Origin: Portunus trituberculatus
Taxonomy: Eukaryota > Arthropoda > Malacostraca > Decapoda > Portunidae
Reading direction: 5' to 3'
Assembly: GCF_017591435.1 (NCBI RefSeq)
Contig: NC_059286.1
Coordinates: forward strand, 1,333,958 to 1,397,957
DNA length: 64,000 nt
The notes beneath the pieces are model-generated. The model was not told the DNA's origin. It worked only from the letters and a program-made list of their open reading frames with translations, and ran no database searches. Positions within the stretch are counted from its first letter, which is position 1. The number at the start of each line of letters is the position of its first letter. Of this stretch, positions 40,618-52,529 are shown piece by piece. A program made the position numbers and the translations under genes.

Positions 40618-40876
40618 GTAGGTGCACTCTGCTACTAATAGGAGTTTTTTAAAATTTATTTTCAGGGTGGCGTCCACTTACGCCCTGACAGCCCGACCCC
40701 CATCGCTGGTTCCGGTCCAGACTCAATGGTGATCGAACACCCGAGAGGACCGGATTCACAGGACACCGGGATCATCCCTCAGCGTGGCCAACCCTGTTTT
40801 TTTTTTATACAGGCAAGTAGTGTAACCACGCAGTTACAGTACCTTGGCAATTAAGTAGGGATTATAACAGTGACCA

Positions 40877-41137
40877 TGCAGAGTGACTGGGAAGTGTTTG
40901 GGGCGAAACTGAAGTTACTACCTTCTCCCGACCAGGCAGTAAAAATGGAAGGAACTATATGACCAGGAGGTTGAAGTTGAATCAAAGGAAGACGCCATTA
41001 GTGGGCGAGAAATAGCCTGATTAGAAGATGAGACATACCTGTATTAGAGCTGCATAGTTTGAAAGGGAACCTGTCTGTATTCTTTACACAGGTGGAAAAA
41101 TGCTCGGATAACAATGAAGAGCGGCAACGTATAGTTA
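40877..41137 (+). pseudogene. Gypsy C gag remnant
   Basis: ATG at 40877 begins MQSDWEVFGAKLKLLPSPDQ. After stops comes LELHSLKG and VEKCSDNNEERQRIV, which match the gypsy A gag (LELRHLKG; STDNRERQQIV). The sequence then goes straight to protease, so the capsid main body and zinc knuckle (over 500 bases in A) are deleted. Confidence 0.65.
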
Positions 41138-41138
41138 C

Positions 41139-41918
41139 ATGACCGTACATAGCCACGTGGTGGCATGTCTCTTAGACACAGGCAGCAATTACTCACTTAT
41201 CAGACAAGACATGACTAAGCAAATGGAAGTGAAGATTCAACTAGCAAAGAATATCCCCCCTTTGCAAGGAGTGACAGGCCAAAGACTAAGAATTTTGGGA
41301 AGAATATATACGATAATGCAAATAGGAACAGACGAGATTCCAATCTCGCTGGTAGTAGTGCCAAACAGCTACATCCAAAATCCGGTACTGTTAGGTATGG
41401 ACGTACTAGGGAGAGTACAGCTGGTTATCGACCATCCCAGGCAAAAAGTGTTAATCAATAATGTAAAGTTCCAGTTACAGTATGAAGAACACGGTATTGG
41501 ACAACTAAAAAGAGTACAAGAAGAACAAGGGGAAGTAAAAACACAGTAAGGGAAAAGATCACCCTGGCTAAGATTAAATAAAGAAGGTTTGAGAGTAGAA
41601 CCAGTGTGAAGCGAATTTGTCAGTATACAAATGGATGAACCAGAAGAAAGCATTTTGTTGGCCACGGGATGTCATAATATGATACAGCAGGCTGTCGCCT
41701 TTGTACTGAAAGTCAAGAATGGTCAAGTTTACTTTCCTATAAGTAATTCCACCAAAAGGAAAGTGAGATTATATCCTGGTATACTTCTAGCCAGCTATGA
41801 AGTATTAGAAGAACAAGAGCTCGAATCAGCTACGGAGCAGGGCGATGTCAGGAAAGTATGCAAAGCCATGGGACCCAACAACGACCATGTAAGTGGATCA
41901 ATAAGTCGCTGAGACAAG
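41139..41918 (+). pseudogene. Gypsy C protease and pol linker
   Basis: Frame 41139..41549: active site ACLLDTGSNYSLI (DTG intact), IPPLQGVTGQRLRILG, and second turn NPVLLGMDVLG. Linker frame 41631..41912 follows, with a stop near 41548 and another near 41610. Similar throughout to 27850..28600 of element A. Confidence 0.85.
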
Positions 41919-43557
41919 TTGCAGAAATTGATGGATAAGAAAGATTGGTCGCATTTAAGTGAAGACGAGCAAAGTAGAGATTTAATTCAGAAGCACAATG
42001 ATCTCTTCATAGTTAAGAAGGACGAGTTGGGCTTAATTAACCAAGAACCGGCCCACATCTACGTGCACAACCCGACTCCATGCAGGTCACCGATTTATAG
42101 GTACTCTGAGAAAGCCAAGATAGCAATCGCTGAGATCTTAAAAGACCTGGAACAGCGCGACATCATAGAAAGCTCGACCGTGGCATGGGTATTGCCTATT
42201 GTCTTAGTTAACAAGCCATCAGGAGAAAAGCGCCTATGTCTCAACTATCGTCAAGTAAACCAACACTTGGTGACAGACATCCATCCATTGCCTAAATTAG
42301 AAGAGTTGGTAGAGCAAGTGGCGAAGAATAAGTTCTACGCCACCTTGGACTTAACCCGTACAGTCAGAGACGTACGAGATACGTCGGCTACTCTGAGCAA
42401 ACCGGGCGTCAGAGACGTATGAGATACGTCGGCGAGCTTCCTCGTGTTTTCGGAGGTATAGCGTCCTCAAAACCTACCATTATACTGCCATCATGCACTG
42501 TAGACATTGCTCATGCTGTCTCCTCGTCCCTGCTAACATGAATGCTTCCTGTATTTATTTATTACATATCTGAACTTTAGCAGTTTCTGCTACCTTCAGC
42601 TTGGTGTAGCGGGAAACTGACGCCTCAACTCCGCTAATATGAACAAAGCGTAATTTCCATTACTTACTCTTACGTTTTCAGATGTTTTTGGTAACTTAAA
42701 TTGTGGTAGTGAAAATTTTGTATGACATAAATAAGAATTTTCCAATCGCTTTGTTATAAGGAAAAACAAGTACATATTACTCGGAAAATATCTGCACCGT
42801 GAAAGGCAACACTCCCTCGCGATATCTCGTGTCTATTTTTAGCCACAAACGCTCCCAAACAGCAAAACATGACATACTGTTTTTCTTTCAACTCAGGAAC
42901 GACATTATGCATGTGTCCAACTCGGGGGATCGACTGGTGAGAAACGAGGAAGCGAATAAACTAGTCACATAAGGCTTTGCTAAGTTGCTAACCTTAGCGC
43001 AAAAAATCTTGCAACAATTAATACTACATCCAGTCAGTTCTGGGAGGAATGACTGTCATTTTCATTTGTTTCACATCATTTAAGATTGGTTTAGCAAAAT
43101 AAAAAAAAATCCATGATGTGGCCAGCACTGGCGAAATCACAAAGTCTCAAATCTGCTGACACTGTACTGGTTAAAAGACGCCTATTACCAGGTACTACTT
43201 GATGAAGAGAATCGAGACGTAACAACCTTTACGGAAGGAGTCAGCTTATACCGATTCAAAAGACTACCATTTGGACTCAGTTGCTCGGCTGCAGTATCTA
43301 TATGCCAGCTAAATCAAGCACTGCCCCCTTTATTGAAACAACAATGGATTAAAACATACCTGGACGATGTCATCGTAAGTGCTCCCAGCTGCAATGCACT
43401 GGTCCAAAGATTAGATACAGTATTCCAGTAAATGAAGGAAAAAGGCATCAAACTCAATCTAACAAAATGTCACATAGGCCACTAGGAAATCAAATTCTTA
43501 GGTCATATAATCTCGCAAGAAGGATATAAACCTGACCCTAGTAACATTGAAGCCATA
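41919..43557 (+). pseudogene. Gypsy C reverse transcriptase, split by a TTAA-inserted element
   Basis: N-terminal part 41919..42354: QEPAHIYVHNPTPCRSPIYRY, IIESSTVAW, CLNYRQVNQHL, up to FYATLDL. The insert at 42355..43170 falls exactly between this and KDAYYQVLLDEENRD (first catalytic Asp on the upstream side). Then LPFGLSCSAA and TYLDDVIVSA (catalytic pair). Two stops occur later (TAA at about 43430, TAG at about 43483). Confidence 0.9.
42355..43170. mobile_element. TTAA-inserted (piggyBac-like) MITE in gypsy C RT
   Basis: Bounded by TTAA at 42351..42354 and 43171..43174. Ends CCCGTACAGT and, inverted, CCAGTACAGT. Near the left end a 26-bp unit starting GTCAGAGACGTA is repeated in tandem with a spacer (about 42363 and 42409). 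About 0.8 kb, AT-rich, no transposase. The ends differ from the piggyBac-type element at 26794, so it is another family. Confidence 0.85.
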
Positions 43558-44160
43558 ATGGATGTGAAAGTGCCGCAGAATGTGAAGGAAGTTGGAAGAT
43601 TCATAGGAATGTGTGGATTCTATCGAAAACACATAGCGCACTTTTCAAACATAGCAGCGCCACTCACCAGCCTCACTAAGAAAGACCAACAATTTGTGTG
43701 GACGCAAGACTGTCAGGAGGCATTTGAAGAATTGAAAGCAAGGTTGACGAAGGTACCGATTCTAGTTAAAGAGGATCTCAGCCGTCGATTTATAGTGGAA
43801 ACAGACGCAAGTCAAAGCCATGTAGGTGCCGTACTCATGCAGTACAATGATGAAGGGCTACCTCAAGTAATCGCCTATTTTTCAAGGAAATTAAGACCAG
43901 CAGAGACCAGATATTCCACCACAGATAAGGAAGCATTGGCAGTTGTACTAGCATGCAAGCAATTCCATCATTACTTATGGGGAACCGAATGCATAATTCG
44001 CACGGATCATCAACCCATTGTATCTGTCTTCAAACAGTGCACCAAATCTCCACGTATGAACCGTTGGATCTTGGAAATGAGAGATTACTGCTACAAAATA
44101 GAGTATAAAGCAGGATAAGATAACTGGGTCGCGGATCAACTTAGCCGGCCAGTGAGACGC
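43558..44160 (+). pseudogene. Gypsy C RNase H
   Basis: Frame 43558..44118, open for 186 codons: tether FIGMCGFYRKHIAHFSNI, VETDASQSHVGAVLMQYN (Asp), YSTTDKEALAVVLAC (Glu), IIRTDHQPI (Asp), MNRWILEMRDY. A TAA at 44116..44118 then interrupts before WVADQLSRPV. Confidence 0.9.
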
Positions 44161-45675
44161 ATTCGAGTGATAGAAGAGAACCAATGGCTGGGTAAGAGCA
44201 AAGAAAAATTGATGGTGATGCAAAGGCAAGAAGCAAGATGGCGTGAAATGATTGAATACTTACAAGGAGGAAGAATAACGAGAAACAAGTACTCCAGGTC
44301 AACCATAGATCAGTTTACCCTGGAGGATGAAATTCTTTATATAAGCAAACGAAAAAACAATGGTACTTTCTTATACTTACTAGTTGTACTAAGAGAATTA
44401 AGAAAGACAGCTATGCAATTAATCCACGAGAAAGAATCTGGGCATCTAGGACAACATAAATCAATATTGAAAGCTGAAGAGTATTTCTACTGGCCAAACC
44501 TCAAACAAGATGTCAAACAATATGTAAAAAAAATGTATCACATGCCAGCAGTTCAAATCAGCGAGAGGTTTACAACAGCCATGGCAAGAACTACCACCAG
44601 TAAAACAACCCATGGAAAGAATTAGCATTGATGTAACGGACATGGGAGAAGGTGTAGTAGATCAGAAATATGTGCTGACAGTCATCGATTATTATTCCCA
44701 CTTTGTGACCTTTTACCCCCTTAAAGCAAGAACTACTGAGAATGTAATCAAGAAATTAGACACACTTGTCAAATTATTTGGTACTCCCCGAATATTGTTA
44801 TCTGATAACGCCCGAGAATTTTGTTCAGAACCTATGAGAAAGTGGTGCCAAGAAAACTGGATCAAGCTCGTCCACTCTACACCATATCATCCCCAAGGAA
44901 ATTCGATATGTGAACGGATGCATAGAAAAATGAAGACGGTATTAACAACGTTATGTAAGGGACACCCACATAAATGGCCACAGTTTCTAAAGGCATGCCA
45001 GAGAGTACTCAATAGCTTAGTCCATGAGACCACAGGTGAGCAACCTCATTTTTTAATGTTTAATCGCCGTTAGCCATGATTCATAGGAGTGGAGCTACCA
45101 CAGTTAGAAGAAGACAGTGACTTGGCATGCACTATAGAAGTGGTGCAAGAGACCAACCGCAGGAGAGCGAAGAAGTGGTGCGACAGAGCCAACATCGGGA
45201 GGAAGATGCAACAAGTAGAGGTAGGACAGTTAGTATGGATCAAGTGTGATTACACCACATCGGTGAGTGACAAGAAGTAGGAGTAAAATGGCTAGGGCCT
45301 TACCGAGTAAAGGAAGTGGTCAGACAAGGCAGTGCTTGTCTGCTAGAGAACACTTTCACCGGAACTACCGTGCATCAGGCAGCCGATAAGGTAAAGCCGT
45401 ACATTGGTCATGAAAACATTCTGTTGCAGGAGAGAGAGCTATATCTCCCCACGGAAGATGATATGGAACAGGAGGAAGAAAACGATCAACCAAGGCCCAG
45501 AAGAGAGAGGAGGTTACCCCTAAGGTACAGAGATGATGATGAACCAGGGATGGCGAGAAGGAATAGGCCTGAGGATGAGGTGGAACAGGAAGAAAACTTG
45601 GACCCCAAGGGTGAAGGAGAGGAGGAAGTAGTTAGATACAGGAGAGAGAGAGAAGACCAGTCAGGAGATACGTAG
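44152..45675 (+). pseudogene. Gypsy C integrase
   Basis: Frame 44152..44625 carries the zinc domain (H..ESGHLGQ, then a degraded CC pair, MYHMPAVQ). Frame 44612..45073 carries the catalytic core with all three residues: ISIDVTDM (Asp), LLSDNAREF (Asp), SICERMHR (Glu). Frames 45089..45280 and 45316..45675 give the C-terminal domain (QLVWIKC, then LENTFTGTTVH) and a Glu/Arg-rich tail. Three or four frameshifts or stops. In contrast to A, the DDE triad is intact. Confidence 0.85.
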
Positions 45676-45804
45676 AGGAGTGCTAGAAGGAGTTTAGAGG
45701 GATGGAGAGGATGAATGGCCCACAGTAACTAGGAAAGGAACAGAAACTCCACCGCCGGAACTGACTGATCCAAGTGAGGGACTATGTTAGTAAAAAGAAA
45801 TGAT
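45676..45804 (+). other. Gypsy C sequence after pol
   Basis: Short non-coding tail up to the hAT MITE target duplication. Confidence 0.5.
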
Positions 45805-46900
45805 CAGAGGTGGGCACGCGAACCTTTTTTTGGGTTCCGAATCCGAACCCGAATCTTCGCCGGTTTTGGGTTCCGAACCTCCGAATAGCGAACCTGATTT
45901 TCATAATTTCAGTGCAAACATTTATTCCGAACATTTGTCTGCGAACCTCCGAATCTTTAAAAAATAGCAAAGCGAACCTTAATTCCGATACCTTCTGAAC
46001 ATTTCCAAACCTAAATTTTACTCATTCCGAACCTCCAAATCTAAATTTCCGATAAAAAAGTGTTTAAGATATCTACATTATTTATTAAACAAATTATTAC
46101 TAGAAAAACAAATTATTAATACAAGACAGTAAAAAGTAAAAACAATAGTTCACAAAAAACAGTAAAAACATTTAAAACAAAAATTCACAACACTTCAGTC
46201 TTCACTCTTCACAGATTCACTCTAACTTGTCGGCCCTCTCTCTCTCCCTCGTAACCAACTCCCTCGTAACCAACCAAGTTTCCCGTCACTAACAAGGGTT
46301 CTGATTGGCTGGCAGCCAGCTGCAGTCACAACATGACGAGTCTGTGTGGTACAGATAAAGCAACGAGTTAAACACCACGAGTATATTTCCGAGTTTAAAG
46401 AAGGGCAGTCCAGGCAGTACTATTAGTCTTTGTCTTGCATTACTACACACAGTCACACAGGCTTGCATATCGAGCACATTTCGAGCAGTGGTCATTTGAG
46501 ACACACACACACACACATACACACTTACATGCCCATACTGAAATAGAAGTAGAGAGAAGTGATAAAGTAAAACACAATACTAATGGTCATAGGCGTCTCT
46601 AGTTGTTACAGAAACATAGGCGTCACCACATCTGTATGCCGCAGAAAAGTTGAAAACCAATGTTTGGTCGTCCAGGGTCTATTAGTAGTCTATTTAACCC
46701 TGTGGTCGTCTTCGTTTTTTTTTTTTTCCAGGGATACGGAGGTTTGGATTCGCGAAAAAAGACGTTCCGAACCCGGAAGTCCGAATCTTTTTTGACGTCG
46801 GTCCGAATCCGAACCTCCGAACCCAAATCCGGGATTTTGCTGGTCCGAACAAATCCGCGGATAAAGGTTCGCGAACATTTGTTTGGAACGCCCACCTCTG
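45805..46900. mobile_element. Non-autonomous hAT element after gypsy C pol
   Basis: Exact 8-bp duplication GAAATGAT (45797..45804 and 46901..46908). Ends CAGAGGTGGGC in inverted orientation. Both subterminal regions are packed with TTCCGAACC / GGTTCGGA words (45834..46040 and 46730..46880). An AC run lies at about 46500..46525. No transposase. Confidence 0.9.
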
Positions 46901-46908
46901 GAAATGAT

Positions 46909-47380
46909 GTATGTGAAACCCTTAGTTATAAACCTGTGGAAGGAGGAGTAGGTGAGTACAGCCAGTAATATCCCAGTAGGAAAGCTCAAACGATGGCTGA
47001 GTGCCGAATAGCCTGATATCCCGTCATAGGTGTACTAAAGGCCCCAGGAGGTTAATGGTTCTTTGTCTATGGGAGTAGGGCATTATACTGTCGGCAACGC
47101 CCCGTGAATGGAAAGGTTCGGTGAAAGAGCGATACTCCTCACCGTGTAGACACTTGTGGCCAGGATGTTTAAAGGGATAGCTAACTGTTGCTCAGCTAGG
47201 GAGTTGGTCCTGTAACGACCAGAAGCCCGTTTAGGTGCAATATTGTAATGTGATGTAGAGAATGTATTGATGTTTTGTTATTTTAACAGATATTGTAAAC
47301 CCACTTGGACAGCCAACGGCCGGAGAGAGAGAGCGAACTGTATCCTACTACTACCAATATAACACCCAGGGCGTATCATG
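46909..47380 (+). other. Gypsy C 3' region
   Basis: Non-coding; no gene motif. The polypurine tract and 3' LTR were not found before the piggyBac end at 47381. Confidence 0.4.
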
Positions 47381-47384
47381 TTAA

Positions 47385-47559
47385 CCCCTTCGCGCCGGAT
47401 GTTAAAAGAGCCTGCCTGTACGATATACGGATGGTAGTGCCGCGCCCCCGAGCGTGGGAAACTTGTGCAAGCTTGTCATAATTGTCGTCTTTGTGTATTA
47501 TGCTGCTATTTTTTAGTCACTATGTCGCCTTCGAAGAGGAAAGTGGATGCTTCTCTCTT

Positions 47560-47602
<43 letters not shown>

Positions 47603-47610
47603 TGTGACAT
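47385..47610 (+). mobile_element. piggyBac-type left end, truncated
   Basis: TTAA at 47381..47384 is followed by CCCCTTCGCGCCGGATG, similar to the piggyBac ends at 26794 and 27849. An ATG at 47522 starts MSPSKRKVDASLFGE, as expected for a transposase N-terminus. Then a (GA)n tract at about 47562..47601 and LINE sequence cut it off. Confidence 0.65.
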
Positions 47611-47626
47611 TTGCTAATATCTTAGA

Positions 47627-48489
47627 CACAACCCTCTCTGGCAATGCATTCCATAAGTCTACCACCCTATGACTAAAGAAATATTTTCTTATATCTAACC
47701 TGCAGCTTTGCTTTCTAATCTTCCTGCCATGATTTCTAGTCCTACTTCCCTCCTCTAAGGTAAAGAAAGATCTCACATCTATGTAATTTGTATCTGAGAA
47801 CATTTTAAATAACTCTATCATATCCCCTCTTATACATCTCTCAAATGAAAACATGTTTAATTCCTTTAATCTATCTCTATACTCCAGGCGCTTTAATGCT
47901 GGTATCATCCTAGTTGCTCTTCTCTGAACTGCTTCTAACATGATATCCTGCCTATAATGGGGTGACCAGGCCTGTATGCAATATTCTAAATGGGGCCTAA
48001 CATAGGAATTATATAAGCTACGCACCACTTCCTTACTTTTATAACTAACATTTCTATTTATAAAACCCAGGGTCCTATTTGCCCTATTTCTTGTTTCTAA
48101 ACATTGCTTTGAAAATTTCATAGTCCTGTCTATCACTTCTCCTAAATCCTTTCTCTCCTCTACTGCCTCTAGCCAACATCCCTCCATCTCATAAATAAAG
48201 TTTGTGTTGTCTTTACCTAAATGCATAACCTGACACTTTTTAGAATTAAAATCCATCTGCCACCTGTCTGGCCATGCTATGTCCAGGTCTTGTTGTATTC
48301 TGTAATTGTCCTTTTCACCCTGTACTGCACATGCTATCTTAGTATCATCTGCAAACTTTGATACTTTGCTACTAATTCCTATATCTAAATCGTTAATGTA
48401 CACCAAGAAAAGACAAGGTCCTAGCACTGATCCTTGGGGTACCCCACTAACCACTTCCTTCCACTCAGACATTGCCCCATTTAATACTA
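47627..48489 (-). pseudogene. CR1-type RT, second half
   Basis: Frame 47513..48568 includes VPQGSVLGPCLFLVYINDL, SKFADDTKIA (catalytic pair), WQMDFNSKKCQVMHLG and the C-terminal domain with YNSYVRPHLEYCIQAWSPHY. The true RT portion ends at 48489 where the foldback element begins; frame beyond it and below 47627 is foreign sequence. Confidence 0.85.
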
Positions 48490-49981
48490 GTCTGTTCACA
48501 TAAGTCTGAGCCGTGAAGCCGAGCTTCATTTGAAAGGAGGCCGCTGATTGGCTGGCCCCATCTCTCACTCACCTTGTGTTGAAAGGCTGCGTCATGAATG
48601 CTTTGTGGTACATGCTTTTGTTTTATTCATTATATCTCATCTTATACACATAACAGACAGTTTCTGTTGGTACCATTACACTCAACAGTAAATGCAGAAG
48701 CTTTGATAATAGGGGAAAAAACAATTAATAAGCAACTATAAAGAAGTTTTAGCGAGTTGAAGTGGAAAACTTTTCACGACATCTTTATAACACGTTTTAC
48801 TTATCATCATATCCTTTGGATATATTTAAAGGAATGCTGTTATAAATGATTGCATTTCATAAAAGAATGTCTCTTGAACGGTATGTAACTTCCAAATTAT
48901 AGTTAAAAGATAATGTAAGCGAATTACATAATTATTTATGAGACGGTGTCACTCGCGGTGACTGGCAAGTGATAGTGGGCAGCACGACCAGGAGGTGAGG
49001 ATGGAGGTAAGGCGAGAGCTGATTGGCTGGCACGCTCCCCGCTCACTGTGTTGAGAGGCTGTGTACTGACTGCTCTCGTGGTACATGTTTATGTTATATC
49101 TTGTCTCATGCACATGACAGATCATTTCTGTTGGTACCTTTAGCCTGAACAGTGAATGCGGAACTTTAGATACTCAAGGAAAAAATAGCAATATGCAACA
49201 ATAAAGAAGTTTTGATGAGTTGAAGTGAAGGCTGCATTGCGATAACTTTATAACAGTTTATTTATCATAATTTTCTGTGTATATATTATAAGGAATACTG
49301 CTTTAAACTATTGCATTTCATCAAGGGATGTCTGCTGAAGGTAATGCAACTATCAAATTATAGTTAGAAGATAATGTAAGTGAAATAGAGAATTATTTAT
49401 GGGAAAGTATGACTCGCGAGGAAGGGCACGGAGTGGTGGTCGCGGTGGGAGCGTAATCCAGTTATAACTGGATCAAGGTGAATTAGCAGTGTGTCTTCCC
49501 TGGCGGCACTCCGCCGTGCCCTTTCTCGCGAGTCATACTTTCCCATAAATAATTCTCTATTTCGCTTACATTATCTTTTAACTATAATTTGGAAGTTGCA
49601 TACCGTTCAGGAGACATTCTTTTATGAAATGCAATCATTTATAACAGCATTTCTTCAAATATATCCAAAGGATATGATGATAAGTAAACCGTGTTATAAA
49701 GATGTCGCGAAAAGTTTTCCACTTCAACTCGCAAAAAATTCTTTATAGTTGCTTATTAATTGTTTTTTCCCTAGTATCAAAGCTTCTGCATTTACTGTTG
49801 AGTGTAACGGTACCAACAGAAACTGTCTGTTATGTGTATAAGATGAGATATAACGAATAAAACAAAAGCATGTACCACAAAGCATTCATGATGCAGCCTT
49901 TCAACACAGGTGAGTGAGATCAATCAGTGGCCACCTTTCAAATGAGGCTCGGCTTCACGGCTCAGACTTATGTGAACAGAC
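48490..49981. mobile_element. Foldback element with long terminal inverted repeats
   Basis: The left arm (about 48490..48960) is an inverted copy of the right arm (about 49505..49981), starting GTCTGTTCACATAAGTCTG. Between them lies a third, direct copy of the arm's inner part (about 49015..49430). TA occurs at both junctions. Comparison with the uninterrupted LINE at about 57000 shows the insertion point. No protein is encoded. Confidence 0.85.
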
Positions 49982-49983
49982 TA

Positions 49984-50860
49984 TACTCTCTGTTTCCTAT
50001 CAGAAAGCCATTCACTAATCCAATCAACTAACCTACCCCCCTATCCCACGTAGTCTCAATTTGTACACTAGCCTCCTATGCGGTACCTTATCAAACGCCT
50101 TGCTAAAATCTAGATATATAACATCTATGCTATTACCATCATCTAACTCCTTGGTAATATATTCTAAGATATTGAGCAAATTTGTAAGACAGGACCTCCC
50201 TGATCTAAAGCCATATTGGGTATCTCTAATTAATCTATTCTCATTTAAATGATCCCAAATACTACCCTTAATTATTTTCTCTAGTATCTTACATACTATA
50301 CTAGTTAAACTGATCGGTCTATAATTATTCGCATCATCCTTCCTACCTTTTTAAATATTGGTGTAACATTAGCTAACTTCCAGTCCTGAGGTATCTCAGC
50401 AAACCTAAGTGATCTTTCAAAGATTAACTTAAGTGCTTCAGAAATACTGTCTACACCCTCCCTAAGTACTCTGGCATGTAGCTCATCAGGACCACTAGCT
50501 TTCCTATCGTCTAGTTCAAGAATAAATTTCCTAATAATTCCCGGTTTTATATCAATATTTTCTAAAGCTCTTAAACTACTCGTCGCACTGTTTGTAACAG
50601 GATTTCCTATTCTTTCCTAGTAAATACTGAAGAAAATTGTTCATTCAATAATTCTACTATGTCTTCATTTTGATCCACTACTACACCATCTTTTCTGAGT
50701 GGTCCAATCCTATCCTTATTTCTTTTATCACTGACCTTGTAATAACTATATAATTTTTGGGATCTTTACTCCCAGCTCTAGCTAGTTTTATCTCTGCCTG
50801 CCTTTTACTTTTTTATAACCTTACTCAAATCATCCCTGACCTGTCTGTACCTAATCAAAT
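49984..50860 (-). pseudogene. CR1-type RT, first half
   Basis: Matches 57000..57720, where the frames encode KASGPDELHVRVLREGVD, PQDWKLANVTPIFKK and FDKVPHRRLV. In this copy it is split by many indels, so only short frames survive. It contains the region between the endonuclease and the RT palm. Confidence 0.75.
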
Positions 50861-51978
50861 CTACATCTTCCCACTTTTCTGCAACTCTCTATATGCCCTC
50901 TTCTTCTCTCTGATCTGGCTACCTATCTCATGAGTCCACCATAATGGCTTCCTGTTTCTCTGCCTTATATCTTTGTAAGGGATACACTGCATCACTATAC
51001 CCTTTACTACAACCTTAAAAATATCCCACATCTCCTGTGCAGTTTTATTTCCAAAACTATCTTCCCAGTTTACCTCTCCTAATAACTGACGTAACCTACC
51101 ATAATTGCCTTTCTGATAGTTTGGGACTCTAGTCTTATTCACTATATTATCCCTACTGGAATTAATGATAAATCTAATTATATGATGGTCACTGTTTGCT
51201 AAAGTCTCTCCTACCTCAACTTCCTTTAAACAATGCTCAATATTTGTTAGTACTATGTCTAAAACCTTCCTCCCCTAGTAGGTTTATCTACCATCTGCAC
51301 TAAATAGTTATCCTGAAAACTTTCCATAAACTTATTTTCACTAGCATCTCCTACCATCCTCTCCCAGTTTACTGACTTAAGATTAAAATCCCTAAGATAA
51401 TTGTCTGACTAGTACACCCCTATTTATCTCATCTACCATAAGGTTGTCTACATCTGCTGACTGGTTAGGTGGTCTATAAAAGCTCCTACTCTAATAACCT
51501 TACTTTTGTTTACTCTAACATCCAGCCATAAGGACTCTACTCTGTTATCTACCTTAATACCATTAACCTGACTGGAAATGAAGGATTTTTACATAAATAA
51601 CTACTCCTCCACCTATCCTACCAATTCTCTGGTGTAAATACATAATGTATCCATCTACTTCATATTCTTTCCTATTTTCCTAAACTTTTCCTCATTTACC
51701 CATGCCTCTGTGACACATACAACATTTAAGTCCTCCTCAACTATATAACTAGATAACTCGTCCTTCTTGTTCTTAAGACTCCTGGCATTTACATAAAAAC
51801 ATTTAAGTCCTGCTACCTTCCTAGATGCTGTCTCCTTATTTGGAATCCTAATCTTATTCTCTCCTATTTGCACCTGGAAATCTTTCCTAATCTTTTCACT
51901 ATCTCTGTTTATCCTATCTAATTTATGTCTAACATCTTTCTTCTGGAATGCATTTGCTACCTCACTCCCTCCAGACAT
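50861..51978 (-). pseudogene. CR1-type ORF2 endonuclease
   Basis: The frame at 51655..51978 opens ORF2: FYVNARSLKNKKDEL (catalytic Asn) and VVCVTEAW (catalytic Glu). The frame at 50861..51142 is the linker after the endonuclease (NKTRVPNYQKGN, RKPLWWTHEI). The middle is broken by indels. Almost the same sequence is at 1..1100. Confidence 0.8.
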
Positions 51979-52529
51979 CCACTCAGCACATCCACACCCT
52001 TCCTACTCGGATGCACACCATCCCTAGCATACAAATTCCTTCGCCCATAGAACCTATCCCATACATCCACAAAGCTGACCCCCACATCCTTACACATCCC
52101 TTTTACCTGATCATTCACACCAATGGCCCTAGACAACCATTCCCTGCTAACATACACACGAGGCAAGATTCCTGACACTACACACCTCCTACCACTCTCC
52201 CTTATCTTGCCTAACATTTCCCAAAATCTTGCCACTAACTCCTCCGACCCACCTGCTCTGACATCGTTCCCACCTACGTGCAAAACTACTACACCCTCCC
52301 TCTCCATCCCCCCAACCCTCTTCTGCACCTCCTCACTCACTGCCTTCACACCTGCACCAGGCATACACACGTTCGTCCTCCTATCCCTGTCTTTCCCACA
52401 GAAAGTGCTATCTAAATACCTAACCTGAGAGTCACCCACCACACACACCTGAGGTGTGCTAGGCACAACCTCCTCCTCCTCTCCTCTACCCCTTTCTCTC
52501 CTTTCACTCACCACAACCACCTCATTCAC
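51957..52529 (-). pseudogene. CR1 ORF1 C-terminal SGNH esterase domain
   Basis: 190 codons with the SGNH hydrolase blocks in order: VVGDSQVRYL (Ser at residue 34), LHVGGNDVRAG (Asn 88), and DGVHPSRKG (Asp 170, His 173). All catalytic residues are present. Esterase domains in ORF1 are known from CR1 elements; the substrate is unknown, perhaps membrane lipids. A frameshift in a GAGT repeat near 52527 separates it from the N-terminal part. The listed start is only the frame edge. Confidence 0.85.

Larger units (their letters stand above)
38991..47380 (+). mobile_element. Gypsy element C, relative of A, with nested insertions
   Basis: LTR, primer site, an SGNH-like frame, gag remnant, protease, RT, RNase H and integrase in gypsy order; pol matches element A block by block. 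Insertions: a SINE in the LTR, a TTAA-bounded element in RT, and a hAT MITE after pol. No 3' LTR of its own is seen before 47380; an LTR of this family lies at 53384..54037. Most of gag is deleted. Confidence 0.85.

Noticed and set aside
47513..48568. A single 351-codon LINE protein
   Set aside because: The ends of the frame run into the GA microsatellite/piggyBac remnant on one side and the foldback element on the other; only 47627..48489 is RT.
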